DNA of 64,000 nt, taken from the NCBI GenBank assembly GCA_020744425.1, contig JAGMUV010000007.1, positions 2,108,001 through 2,172,000 of the forward strand, given 5' to 3'. This document shows, one piece after another, positions 49,077 through 60,717 of the stretch. The DNA is from Dactylonectria macrodidyma (lineage: Eukaryota; Ascomycota; Sordariomycetes; Hypocreales; Nectriaceae). Positions within the stretch are counted from its first letter, which is position 1, and every line of letters starts with the position of its first letter. Made by a program: the position numbers and the translations under genes. The notes below the pieces were generated by a model. The model did not search any database, was not told where the DNA came from, and saw only the letters and a list, made by a program, of their open reading frames with translations.

Positions 49077-51185
49077 AGCATGCCCCCCGACCCGAGATGG
49101 CTGCCTGGCCCGATTCGACAGGCGCTACGAAGCGACCCAGCATACCTAGAAGCTTTCGCAGAATGAAGCATCTGGCCCACGTGTACCGACCAAGCATTGA
49201 TAATGGATTGAACAGGTCTCGGATGAAATCAAGGAGTCGCTCAAGGATATTGGTCTGTTATAATGGGCAAGACTCAGGCGGCTGAGCAATCTCTTCGATG
49301 TGAAGAGAGGACACGTATGATTACAGCGTGGGAACCGGCGCAGGCGGTGTTTGGGAGTTTCGGGTCGATGAGGCCTTGTTTGTAGATCTTGGACGGTGGA
49401 ACACCACCCTCTTTTATATCAAGAGACGAGGCTTGGGGGCTCTGGGAGACATGCATGAGCGAGCGACGCGAGGACAGCGCCGGGAACGGGGATGGGCCGG
49501 CGGTCATCAGGCGAGCCACGGGATCGGTCAATGGCTTCCCGCGGCCACGAGTGAGGTGACGATGGATGATGGCCCTCATCCCGTCCGTTGCACCCGCTCC
49601 AGATCGGCACATGCCACTGATGCCCACGAAGTCCAGCACGTTGGCCCCCCTCGCGCGCTCATCCAACCCGACTCAACCGTGGGGAGCCCCGCCTGCACAA
49701 ATCAACAGAGACGATTCTAATTGCCTACGCGTTTCTTGTCAACGAATGTTGGATGCTGATGACTGAACTTTCTCCCTAGTGCGCAAAGTCTACGATTACA
49801 ACAAGAGTGCGCGCAGAGTACTGGTACATTACGACGTACAGGAGGATGCAAAATGCCGATGCGTGGGTATAACATGACGGCTCGTGGTGTCACTGCCCCG
49901 TCCCATTCGTTGTCACCGCTTCACAAGCTCGGGTGTCAAGGTGACCCCCAAGTCCACAATCACGACCCCTTTTAGCTTTGGCCCCAGTTGGGAGCCATCG
50001 ATTGGATTGGAGGTAGCGCTGGGGCCTAGACCCAGGGGCGAGTGGAAAGTCAGCCATTTACCACCTGGCATCTGCTACGGGCCACGGCCCATGGAAACGA
50101 CACCCAGGCATGGGCCATGAACTGGGTCGTGGATATGGACCTCGAGTATGGCGTTGTCCGTTCATGGGATAGAGGGAAGTGGCCCCGGTTAATCCTACTC
50201 GGAAGACCCCCCCAGTCACATCTCCTCAATTCCTCTCAATCACCCCCCATCCGAATCCCGAGCCAGGCGCAGCAGCAATCCAGCGATAGCGGCCCCAGTT
50301 GTTCGGCTTTCCACGCCCCCAGGTCCCCCCAGAACGGGTCCTAAGCACGGGCGAGCCGGCCGGGTGCGACGCTGCGACGCTGGTTGAGACCCCGTGCCAG
50401 CCCAGATCAGTTCACTCACACGTTGTTGTACAGACAGAGCTGGAGCCAGAGCTAGCAGAGAGACAAAGCCAAAGCCCAAAGCCGAGCCGCTCGCTGACCT
50501 CATTCGCAAGTCGCAGCCGTTACCGTAGCCGGTGATTCCCTTCGATCCATCGATCCATTCATCACTCTCGCTCCCGCCCACCCCTCATTCATTCCCACCT
50601 TCTCTGAGCTTCCCTCATCTACACTTTGACCTCTTTGACGCATCAATCGCAAGCATCACTTGTTAAACTTCCCAATCTCTCGTCATCTCCCCATCCTCCC
50701 CCGTCTACCGTTCAAGGCCGTGCCCACCGGTTATCGCTCCTGCCTCGTTCGCATCTTGCTTTCGTCATCAATCAAGATCCAAAGCTCCTGCACCTTCCCG
50801 ACACCCCCCGCGACCCGGCTAGGCTCCGGCGATCTTGTTCCCGACTATCAACCTTCCATCCAATCCAACTCAATCCCCTCAACCACCATCTTTTCGCCAT
50901 CGTGGCCTTCCGTGCGCCCGCGACCAGCTTCAACCACACCTGCGTCGTCCACTCCTCCTGCCTTCGCGTCGCATCGCATCTTATCGCAGCGCATCGCAAT
51001 CACGACACCTCTCCGCCTCGTCCTCCCTTACGGCCCACCCGACTCCACGCTGACGCAATCCACACCCTCCCGATTGCGCTCAATCGACCTTCACGACACC
51101 AACCGCAACTCCCCATCCGCCCTTCGGAGCGCAATCGTCACCGCCTGATCGCCCTATCTGAGCTGCATCGCTCGCCCACCACAAG
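49077..51185. other. Intergenic region and pyrimidine-rich MAF1 leader
   Basis: 2.1 kb. From about 50550 to 51185 the plus strand is C/T-rich and codes for nothing with an ATG start; the open frames here begin with TTG. It is the likely MAF1 promoter and leader. Frames at 49274-49720 on both strands lack any family signature. Confidence 0.45.
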
Positions 51186-52240
51186 ATGAAGGTATGCGAC
51201 ACCGGAAACTCGCACCGCGAGCCTGCCCAACGCTGACACCTCGCTAGTATCTACCCGTACAAGATTTTGAAGCCGTTACTGGCGCGCTCAACTTCAACAC
51301 CCCCGACTGCAACGTTACTGGCGGATGCGATCTCTACACGACGAAATCTACAGGTTCGGACAAGAAGCTGTACAAGAACATCGACAAGGACCTCAACTCA
51401 CAACATGAGGCTCTACTCAAGCTCGGCGCAAGTCTGTCACCCCCGGAGCGCGAGCACATGCTCGCGACGTCACCGAGTATGCAGCTGTTTTCCCACTCAA
51501 GCGCGTTTGGTCCCTTGTCAGACATGTCAAGTCGTAGGACCTTTGCCTACCTGATTGCGACGCTAAATGCGAGTCACCCGCACTACGACTTTTCCCACGT
51601 CCTGCGACCCAACGATTTTAAGCGTGAACGAAATCTGCGACGCGTCATGGTTAACCTGGACTCGATCCTGCAAAATGTCCGGCCAAGTTTCGAGCCCAAG
51701 TCACTCGGCTCATCCCTCGGCAGCGAATCGGCCTCTATCTGGGGAACCCAATGCTGGTCGTTGATAGATAAGGAGATGCATTTGAACGAGTGCACCATCT
51801 TCAGCTATCATCCTGACACGGATCCCTTCGAGGAGGACGAGAGTGCCATTTGGGCTGTACACTACTTTTTCTTCAACCGCGCCTTGAAGCGCGTCGCCTA
51901 CCTCTATGTCCGCGTGGTTCCCGTCATCTCATCTCAAAGCCCAACCTTGCGACCGATGAACCTGGCGCGGAATCACCAGCAGCGAGAGATCGCTTCCGCA
52001 GGTGCCCAAAAACGTGCCAATTACTGGCTCGGGGACAGGGATGCCGAGCTGGTACCTTTTGATGAAGGCGACGACGTCAACGATGATGGCCTCTTCTGGA
52101 ACCGTGGAGAGGACGGCGATCTCGTGGCCTTCTCTGATGACGATTATGCCGAAGACGATGATCTCGACGACGTCGACATGCTCGACAAGCCTCTGGAAAG
52201 GTACATGAGCGAGGACATTGCAGGTCGCATGGAAATCTAG
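51186..52240 (+). CDS. MAF1: Maf1, repressor of RNA polymerase III
   Basis: The CDS is join(51186..51191,51248..52240), 332 aa. Maf1 is the conserved repressor that binds RNA polymerase III and shuts off tRNA and 5S synthesis under stress and when TOR/PKA signalling is low. Exon 1 codes only for Met-Lys, then a 56 bp intron; exon 2 opens with YLPVQDFEAVTGALNFNTPD, the first conserved Maf1 block. Further blocks are RRTFAYLIATLNASHPHYDF, IWGTQCWSLIDKEMHLNECT and SAIWAVHYFFFNRALKRVAY. The linker (about 70-95) and the very acidic C-terminal tail (FSDDDYAEDDDLDDVDM) are typical of fungal Maf1. Regulation by phosphorylation is known in yeast. Confidence 0.95.
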
Positions 52241-54216
52241 TCTACCCTCGATCACTTCTACCTGGACGTCAGCGGCTTCCACGCAACCAATTCACGACAC
52301 TGGTGTATTATTGCTTACTTTCTACGGGTATTTTCAACAATCACCGTTTTTCTCCCAGTTCCAACGGGATCACGCGGTAGCAATCTTCCAACCGCCGAGG
52401 CTCTCTACCTGACACTTGACCGGATGAGTGTCGCTAAGTTCACGACTTTCCTATCACACATCCACTTCTGTTTGAACTTGCCTTTTCCTTAACAACTCAT
52501 AATCTTGAAGATTGAATGCGCCGCGCTCGAGCTTCTGGTCGGTGAGAGCGGCTGGGATTCCGCTGATGGCGTTCCGGGGTCACATGTTGTGCGCGGCGGT
52601 ATGTGCTTTGTGGTGGTACTTTCCCACCTTGGTTTCGGAGTTTTTTTTCCCCTTTACCCGTCTTCTTCACTCCATTTCTATCTTGAATCGACGTTTTCGC
52701 CGTTGTCCTGTACTTTGTGTCATTATATTTTTGGCTTATGCCTGGGCTGGGGTTACCTGGGTTGGGATGATCATGGGACGACTGGGACGGGAAACATCAA
52801 TCCACGGTCACAATGGAGCTGTTGAACCAACTGGGAATGGCAACAGAGGGTTTCATGGGCTGGCCAGGCTGCAGTGCTGCTTTGACATTCCTTCCAATAT
52901 TGAATGATGATTACAACATGACTGCTATGCTAGTGTGTCTTTTGCCCATTGGAAATACGCCCCTTGGCACACATGTAAAGAATATTGGCGTTTTTGGGAA
53001 TATACGGGCGAACTTTGTCAAATATGCAGGCCTGAAGGTGGGGGAATGACGGGTAAGACATGTGATGGGATGTGTGCATGCTCGGTTTTGGTGTTTGACA
53101 CTTGGATAGCGCTATCGTATGTCATGGGAAGGGACTACATGGGTAGTGAATTAGTTATTAGAACTAAAACATGCCTATCTCTATGTCTTGCGATCGGACG
53201 CATCTGCATGATGATAGCTATCTAGTTTCCTTCGCTCATCCTACACCAGGCAAGCCAAGAATGCAGTCCTCGCAGCAAGCTCGACAGGCACAGATGTAAG
53301 CCGAGGCGTTGGACTTGAAGAGTTGGCTTGAGCCCCTGAAGTGATTCGATGCATTAGGTGATGAGTTAAAAATGAGAGCCCTTGCTCGAAGAAGTGTTGG
53401 GATTCACGAGGACGGTGCGGTTGATATGTCAATCCCCTCATCGAAGGGACGTATGACTGATTATATTTGTGTATATGCAGCTACGCCCAGAACGTCTTCT
53501 CTTCTTCTTCCTGCACGTCTTCCGCCGGTTCTTCTTTTTCGAATCCGGCCGTGCCGCTTTCCACCACTCCACTTTCGTATATGGACATGTATATGCACAC
53601 TGACCTCCTGTTTGCATATGTACGTAGGTCTCGGAACAAAGTCAAGGAAAGAAATAAAAAAAAGTAGGCAAAGATGACGAGAGCAACGAAGCCGTAGAAC
53701 CCCTAAATGTATATATGTAAAAACCAGTTGGTACCGATACCCCTTGACGCCGTGGGGGGTCTTTTTTCCAGCCCCCGAAATCAAAAAAAATAAATAAAGA
53801 CACGGGGCCAACACCGAAAAACAAAGACAGATTTTGCCCTCCTTTGGACTTTTGTGGCTTGAAATGAAATTAGAGGCTTTAAAATAGGATGTAGGATGCC
53901 AAGGTATGCTACATGTCTGTGTGTGTGTCGGTGTATGTAGTAGAACTTTGTCAACGCTGTTGAATGACTTGACGGATGCAATCGCTATCCGTTGCTGAAT
54001 GTTCTCGCGTTTCGGGGACGAAGAGTCTCGTCAGCAGGAATGGTCGAGTGGTGTATATATTAGGATGGAGATAATAGTCCCGAATGTTGCTCGGGAGAAG
54101 ACCTTGCTGGGCCATGTAGAAGCGCCGACATATGAAGCCGTTGACGCGTTGCAAGTGTCGCGTTCTTCTGGAAGCAATAAACTGTTTGCTGTGTAGAGAT
54201 CAATTAGGAGAGGCGG
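52241..54216. other. Intergenic region between convergent MAF1 and SLN1
   Basis: About 2 kb with several short open frames on both strands, T-rich and without domains. It should hold both 3' untranslated regions. No RNA gene was recognised. Confidence 0.45.
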
Positions 54217-57200
54217 CTAGCCCTCCTTAGGAGCTCCGTTTGTACCCTCTTTATGCGGCAGATTTCGAGGTGGATGGATATCGCCGTTCATCTCCTTGAC
54301 TGGTTTCTCAGACAGTATCGTCTGGTTTTCGGGACACTGCTTCTCCGAAGTGTTCTTAGTGCCCCCGGAACCGGGAGTCTCAGGCTCCTCTGGAATGGTG
54401 GCAAACTTCTTGAGTACTTGTTTGAGGGCCGGTCGTCGGATGGGCTTGGAGAGGAACTCGTCCATGCCGGAGTCGATGCACTCCTTGACGTTGCTCTCCT
54501 CGGAGAAGGCTGTGAGTGCGACGATGGGAGATGTGTAGCCCATCTCGCGGATGAGGCGGGTGCTTTGAAGGCCATCGAGGTTTGGCATCTGGACATCCAT
54601 GAAAATGACATCGAACGACTGATTCTGCTCCATGGTCGCCTTGACGAGATCGTAGGCCTCCTGGCCATCCTTGGCAATGGTCACGTCGTAGATTGCCTCG
54701 AGCTTGAGCATCCTGCTGACAACCTCAACGTTGGTCGAATTGTCGTCGGCAACAAGAACACGAAGCTTGCCCTGGCTAGTCTTATTCGCCATGGCTCGAT
54801 CGATGGCGGCCATCTTCTGATCTGCGCTCCTCGGTTGTGGCGGGTCCGCAGCAAAGAACGGTAGGCTCAGGCCGACCAGTCGAGGTTGCGGGAGGACGCT
54901 TGGTGTCTTCGTCTCGGTAGCAGCTTTCGGAGTACCGGGATTGCGATGGGATTCGACGTCTGTGGCATCCACACTGGGCGGCCTGGATTTTATACTACTC
55001 GAGGCTGTGCTGGAGGCCCTTGATATGAAGGTGAGCATGGTCCTATTGAGAGTGAGGGAAACGCTTACCTGTCCTTCACGTATTTGAGAGGAATCTGCAT
55101 CGTAAAGGTTGTGCCAACTCCAGGTGTACTCTTCAGTCCTATTGACCCTCCCATAAGACCGGCAAGTTGGTGGCAGATACTCAATCCTAGTCCCGTGCCA
55201 CCAAACTTCTTACTCAAGCCCAAATCTCCTTGAACAAACGGCTCAAAGACCTTTTGCTGCATGTGCTCTGCAATACCCGGGCCTGAATCCTCGACTTCGA
55301 ATTCAAAGATGTAGGACTTGGCTCCTGGTGGAGGTGGGGTGGGTGATCTCTCGCGGATGCGGACATGCTGTGATGCTTTAGGATCCATTGGGTTGATGGA
55401 CAGGGCGGTGCCAGTGCCATTGAAGCGGGCACCATTTGGCGTAGGCCCCGAGCTACTGGATTGCGATGGGGTCGCTCCTCCGCGATCTCGATTGCGAGTG
55501 CGACCCGAACGTGAGTTGTTTCGGGAGTTTCGGGAGTTCCTTGATAGTGAGGACGTGCGGCTTTCGTCTTCATTCTGAGTCTCCATTTCGCCAAGGCACT
55601 TGATACGGACCTCAACCTTCCCGTTTGGAGGCGTGAACTTGAGACTGTTGCTGACAAGGTTGATGATGACCTGCAAAATGCGGTGCTGGTCGCCCCAGAG
55701 GCACATATCCTTGAGACGTCCCGTCCCATGTGGACCTAATGCCGGTAATCTCGTCTCGCCCTCAGACCGGTCTGGGCTCGTTGCAAAGTCTATAATGTCC
55801 GAACTGATGAACTTGACGGAGAAGTTGATCTTTCCTTCCCGCACCTGCTTGTCGAAGATGGTCAAAATTTGAGATCGAATATCGGCCAGTCGGAATTCCT
55901 TTAGTTCAAGGCTGAGTTGGTTGCCGATCTGGTTCTTCGAGAAGCTTAGTAGATCCTCCAAGAGATGCAGAAGCAAGTCGCCCGACTTGTACAGCGTCTT
56001 TAGAGACTGCTTGATCCTCGTCATGTCAGTGTCTTCCATGCACACAGCGCACATGCCAAGGATGCCATTGAGCGGTGTCTTCAGCTCGTGCGAAATGTTG
56101 GCAATGAAGAGGGTTTTGCTTTCGTTTGCAGCCTCGGCTGCTTTCTTACTCTCCTCTAGTTCCCTCGTTCGTTGGGCCACTTTCACTTCTAGTGACAAGT
56201 ACTGCTTTACTAACTCGTCGCTCATGTCGTTGAATGTTCCGGTCAGCTCGGTCAACTCATCGGTGATGATGTGCTTGCGGTCGTCGACTTTCCCTGGAAT
56301 TTTAAACATGCGGCGGGCTGCATCATAACCCGATGCAGGCTTCCTGGGTTTCCCTTGAGCCCACCGAACCATCTTGGCAATGACTCCCTTCTTCGACTTT
56401 TGCGAGATGCCCCCGGAGCTCGGTAGTTCCTCAACATCGGAGTCTATAAATGACTCCTCGTATCCTGGCGGGTTTACTGTCTTCTCCGTTGCGGCTTTGA
56501 GTTTGCGAATCGGCATCACACTGAGATGAGCACAAGGGAAAATCAACAACATGATGAAGCCAACAGTCCCGAACACGGTCCCAAGAAGAATGTTGCGCAG
56601 GGTGTCTATAGGTTCGTATGCCTCCCACTTGGCTTTCTCGACGAGGACTGTCCAGTTCGCGAGGGGTGTTTGCGTGCGGGCGAAGCCAACAGCTACTTTG
56701 ACATTCTCCTCATTGTGTGTATTGAGCAGGGAGCTGGCGTTGTTAACTGTGTTGTAGTGTCCGGTAAATGAGTCCCAGGCCGCTGGGTACAACTTGACGG
56801 GGAAGGCCTTGTTTTCACTCTGACTTAGGAACTGATACTTCTTGTGGCGATCTTGGGCGGACGATGTTTCCGGCGGCAGAATGAACTTAACAAGGACGTC
56901 GCCAAAGGTCTCACGGTCTGGGGTGTAGGTTGAATTACTGGCTGGGTTGCTCGTGTTGAAGCGATTGTAGGCCTCGTTGGGGCCGATGACCAGGACAGAG
57001 CCAGACTTGCCCAATCCCTCGAGGGATTGCTTGGCCTCGTTGAGCGAGGAAGCCAGAGAGACGACGGTCATGTAACCCAAGATGAACTTGTCCTGGTTGT
57101 CTCTGACGGGCACAGTGATGGACATGAGCGCAGTCGTCTCATTTAGGACAAGGGGACCGAGTAGTAGGCCGCCGTCGCGATATATGCGTACGCCTTTGAA

Positions 57201-57767
57201 AGCCTCGGCAGCGAATGCCGCGGTGTCGTTTCGAATGGGGTTCGCGTATCCAAGATTGATGTAGGTGATGTTGGGATAAAGAGATGGAGGGTAACCCATC
57301 CCATCGTCGCCTAGTTGGACGGGGTCGCCGTCCGAGTTGGTATACGGTAGGATAATCTCAGGAACGCTGGCCGCAGTAACATTAAACAGGCCGCCATTGG
57401 ACGCGCCGGTCTTATTCCTTGAGTAGAGTCTGGCCTGCAACAGGCCAGTGTCGGCACTGACAGCCAGGGCGCTCCCGATATCCTCCATGGCCACATCCCA
57501 GGACGTGTCACCTTTGCTGTAGAAGTCACCAAGGGCATCTTGGAGGAGGATGCGAGAGGAGATGGTGTAGCAGCTGGTCTGGACGAGGTCGAGCTCGGCC
57601 GAGATGCGAGAGGCCTTGAGGGATGCCGTGAGCATCAAGCCCTCGCGCTCGACGTTGACGACGAAGCGGTTGACATAGATCCAGGTAGGGATGGAGACGA
57701 CGGCGAGGGCGGCGAGGATGGCGAGGAGGACGAGGGCGACCAGCTGCTCGCGGATAGCGATCCTCAT
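54217..57767 (-). CDS. SLN1: Sln1-type hybrid histidine kinase (osmosensor)
   Basis: The CDS is complement(join(54217..55042,55069..57767)), 1174 aa. A very short 26 bp gap (55043-55068) is treated as an intron because it restores the frame at an Arg codon; it has GT and AG ends. Sln1 is the membrane sensor above the HOG MAP kinase pathway. It has TM1 at about 8-32, an extracellular domain with many N-glycosylation sequons, TM2 at about 393-417, and a HAMP-like and coiled region. The H-box [13 protein letters not shown] carries His560. The catalytic domain has an N-box (NLVSNSLKF), G1 (EDSGPGI), F (FEPF) and G2 (GTGLGLSI). The receiver domain (about 992-1115) has phosphoacceptor Asp1049 in FMDVQMP. 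A Ser/Arg/Asn-rich insert of about 90 residues splits the N and G1 boxes. Since 26 bp is too short for a normal intron, a sequencing error or a longer intron is possible. Confidence 0.9.
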
Positions 57768-60717
57768 GGTAGGCAGCTTGGAAAGTAGGGACCGAGGGTC
57801 AAGTGCGGCGACACGGCATCGTCGGCTCGTCTTGAGATGTTAAGGATCGGATGGTCGAGCGAGTCGATGGGTCAGCGGGTGAAGGGGGATCGGACCGGAC
57901 GGTTCGGGAGCAGAGGCGAGAATCGAATTGAAGGTCAGAAGTCGAAATCCGAAGGTCGAAGATCGAACATCAAAGATCGATGATCAAAACCCTACTCAAG
58001 GCGGCGTTGGCCGTGTCGTCTTGGGGAGAGTAAAGGCTTCGAGCCTGTGTCCCGTTTCTCAGTCGTTGGCGCGTCGCAAGGTCGTGGCGATGGTGCAAAC
58101 GAAGCGGGTTTGGGCGTTGGTACAGGTGGTTTAGAACTCTCAGCCTCTGAGGGTAAGGAACTTGGGGGACGTGAGATCGGCGATCAGCATAAAAGCACTG
58201 GCAGGGAGGTGTGATGGAGACTCTGGACACTAGACACTAGAGGCTAAGGTAGAGAGGACTGGAGTTTGGAGACTGGAGACTGGAGAGCAGCACCGCGTGG
58301 CCCACTAGAAAGAAGCCGGGGTCGGCGGTCCAGTCGATCGACCAGGCTTTGGGACTCTGGGAGTGGTGGAGAGAAATGCTAGGAAATGGGGAATGGAGGA
58401 ATCGGGAAATGGGGTTTGCGAGAGCCTTGAGTAGGAGAGGGAGGCTTTGGAGAGGGAGGGAGAGGGAAAGCAGGCGAGTGATTGAGGATCGAGAGAGAGC
58501 CGATGTGAGGGTGACTGGGATTTTCAATCCTAGTGGTGGTTGCCGCAGCCAGTACCAAAGGAGGTGGTGGCGTGGTGAGCGACGAATGGCAGGTCTCAAA
58601 TTCGTCTACGAAGCCGTCGTCGAGGAACAATTTAGCAGGCTGTAAGGGCTGAATGACTCGATGTGTATGACAGACGACAGCACAACAGCCAGTAATTGCT
58701 ACAAAAACGCCTGGATGCAACGGGGAGCCGGAGGAATCGCGCAAGAGAGAAAGGAACCCGGAGGAGCCGCCATGCCACTCTTCTCTTCTCTCTGGTCCCT
58801 TGTCGATCAAGACCACGTCGTGGCTGGCGCGGCATGGGGGACCCGGGCCATGAAAAGCGGACGCTTAGCTGTCTAGCACTTGTAGGTAGGTATCTACGGC
58901 CGGCTAGCCCGTTTCTCGAGGAACGAAGAACGGGGAGCACGAGCTGAATCAAATCGATCGCCAAATCCATCAGGGATATCGCTCTGCCATCAATTAGCAT
59001 TTAAGCTTTTGACGTTTATTTTTACATTTCTTTCCGAGCGACAGGCGATGCACCTTTAATTGCCTGTCCTTGTGCTTCATCCCACACAACTGGTCGCCTG
59101 TCCCGTCTTCATTGAGGACCGAGACACTCAGCATGAAGCAAATTTGTCGTGCCGCACTCCACCGTAAGTACTCGGGGCGCCGACGTTTAGGAGGTACGGT
59201 AGGTAGGTACCTTATTTGGTTACCTCAGGTACCCAAGTTAGCGGGTGCGGACCAGGCCAGGTACTGATGCTAATGCTTCGTGCATGCCCGTCTTGAGATT
59301 GCTCTTCTTCCTTAGCTCGCTTCATAGCCATGTCATCAAAAAAGGCAAACTCCCATGCACAAAAACCGGCATCATTGTCATCAAAGCTTCTCGAGAATCG
59401 GTAGTTGCCAGCTACTACAAAGTAGATGCTCTTGCCTTTTCCCTCTTACCTCCACAAAGCATCACCCTAAACGTCGGAGTCGGCGTCCCCTCCGGCCCTG
59501 GCCATCACCCCTCGCTACCAAAAGCGACAATGATCGGCCCGTAAGACAGATGATATGAAAGCGGCCATCGCGTCGGATCGAAATTGTGCCCACTCAATCA
59601 CCGAGCCTGAGAAAGCCCACAGGGCTGCCTTGGCGCAAGACACCTCACCTCGTCTCCATCCAATCCCAGGCCTCATCTTGACGTGCTCCAGGTGGGTTTA
59701 TGCACAGCGGATTGCGCACCTCATCCTCCACGCCGGGTCGACCATTTCGCGCTACGACTCGAAGCATTGGGGCTATTTGCTGCGCACCGATCCAACTGGA
59801 ACTCCCCACTTCCACTGGGGGATGGGTAAATATTTCCACCAGAGATGGGTGAAAATTCCCACTAAGGATGGATAACTCACCTGGGGATGGGATAATTCTC
59901 ACCTGTCCATCCAGCGCCCACAAAAACATCCCAGGCCCACTCCAGCACACATCCCAGTCGGTCCAGGGGATCAGGACGTGCTAAAAACCAAGGCACTCTT
60001 ACCCATAGGCCCTTCTAGGCCCTTTCATCGCCGATGCAACGACGACATCCCGATGGTGACGGCAGAGCATCAAAAGGAATGAGAGCCGCCAGAGGAAAAG
60101 TAACTTGAAACAACCGAATTCGTCTCGCTTGCGCTTCTTTTAGAACCTAGAATTCCATTAGCAGCTGGTCTAACAACCCACCTTACATCTCACTTATGTG
60201 ACATGTGAAATATGAAACATTGTCAGATAATGGTTCAAGGTAGATTCTGCAAATCTCTGATCAATCTCTCTGCCCTCTCTTGAGCATCTTCAATCATTGT
60301 CAACAATTGTCAAACACCCTCTCGGAGAGCTACTCCCTCTACGTCCAAGACCATCTCGCCACAATCGAAACATTTCTACCCGCTAATTCCCAACCGCCCC
60401 CCCTACCCCTCTGAACCAAGCCCCAATATCAACAATAACTTTTTAGTTCAAATACATGCCCGATCTCTCAAGGATAGAAGAAGGAGACAATTGATTGGCC
60501 GCATTAGTCTCTGACAGTGAAGCTCAGCCAATTGGCAATGCCGGACCTCGACATTTGCCTTTTGGCCCCTTGCGCAGATCACTTTTGGCGTGATCATGAA
60601 CCGCCATGATCGGCCAGAGCTGACAAGAGGAAAGACAGCTGGGTTCACTTGAATGGTGGTCCTGCATGCACGCTGTACTCTCACTTATTATAATTGCTTC
60701 TCTCTACGCAGATCTGC
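57768..60717. other. Intergenic region upstream of SLN1
   Basis: About 2.95 kb between the SLN1 start (minus) and the FluG 3' end (minus). The part next to SLN1 (57768-58650) is A/G-rich on the plus strand, so C/T-rich on the transcribed strand, and looks like a long leader or promoter. A tandem repeat at 59810-59900 is listed separately. No gene could be supported. Confidence 0.45.
59810..59900. repeat. Short imperfect tandem repeat, four units of 22-24 bp
   Basis: Four successive units at 59810-59833, 59834-59856, 59857-59878 and 59879-59900 share the pattern TCCACT..GGATGGGTAA followed by an AT-rich end. A partial fifth unit (ACCTGTCC) follows. The copies differ at several positions. Confidence 0.8.

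Noticed and set aside
50626..51189. A 187-codon open frame ending in TGA that overlaps the MAF1 ATG (ATGA), like a reinitiation uORF
   Set aside because: The frame begins at TTG and contains no ATG, and its Pro/His/Arg/Ser content follows from C/T-rich leader DNA.
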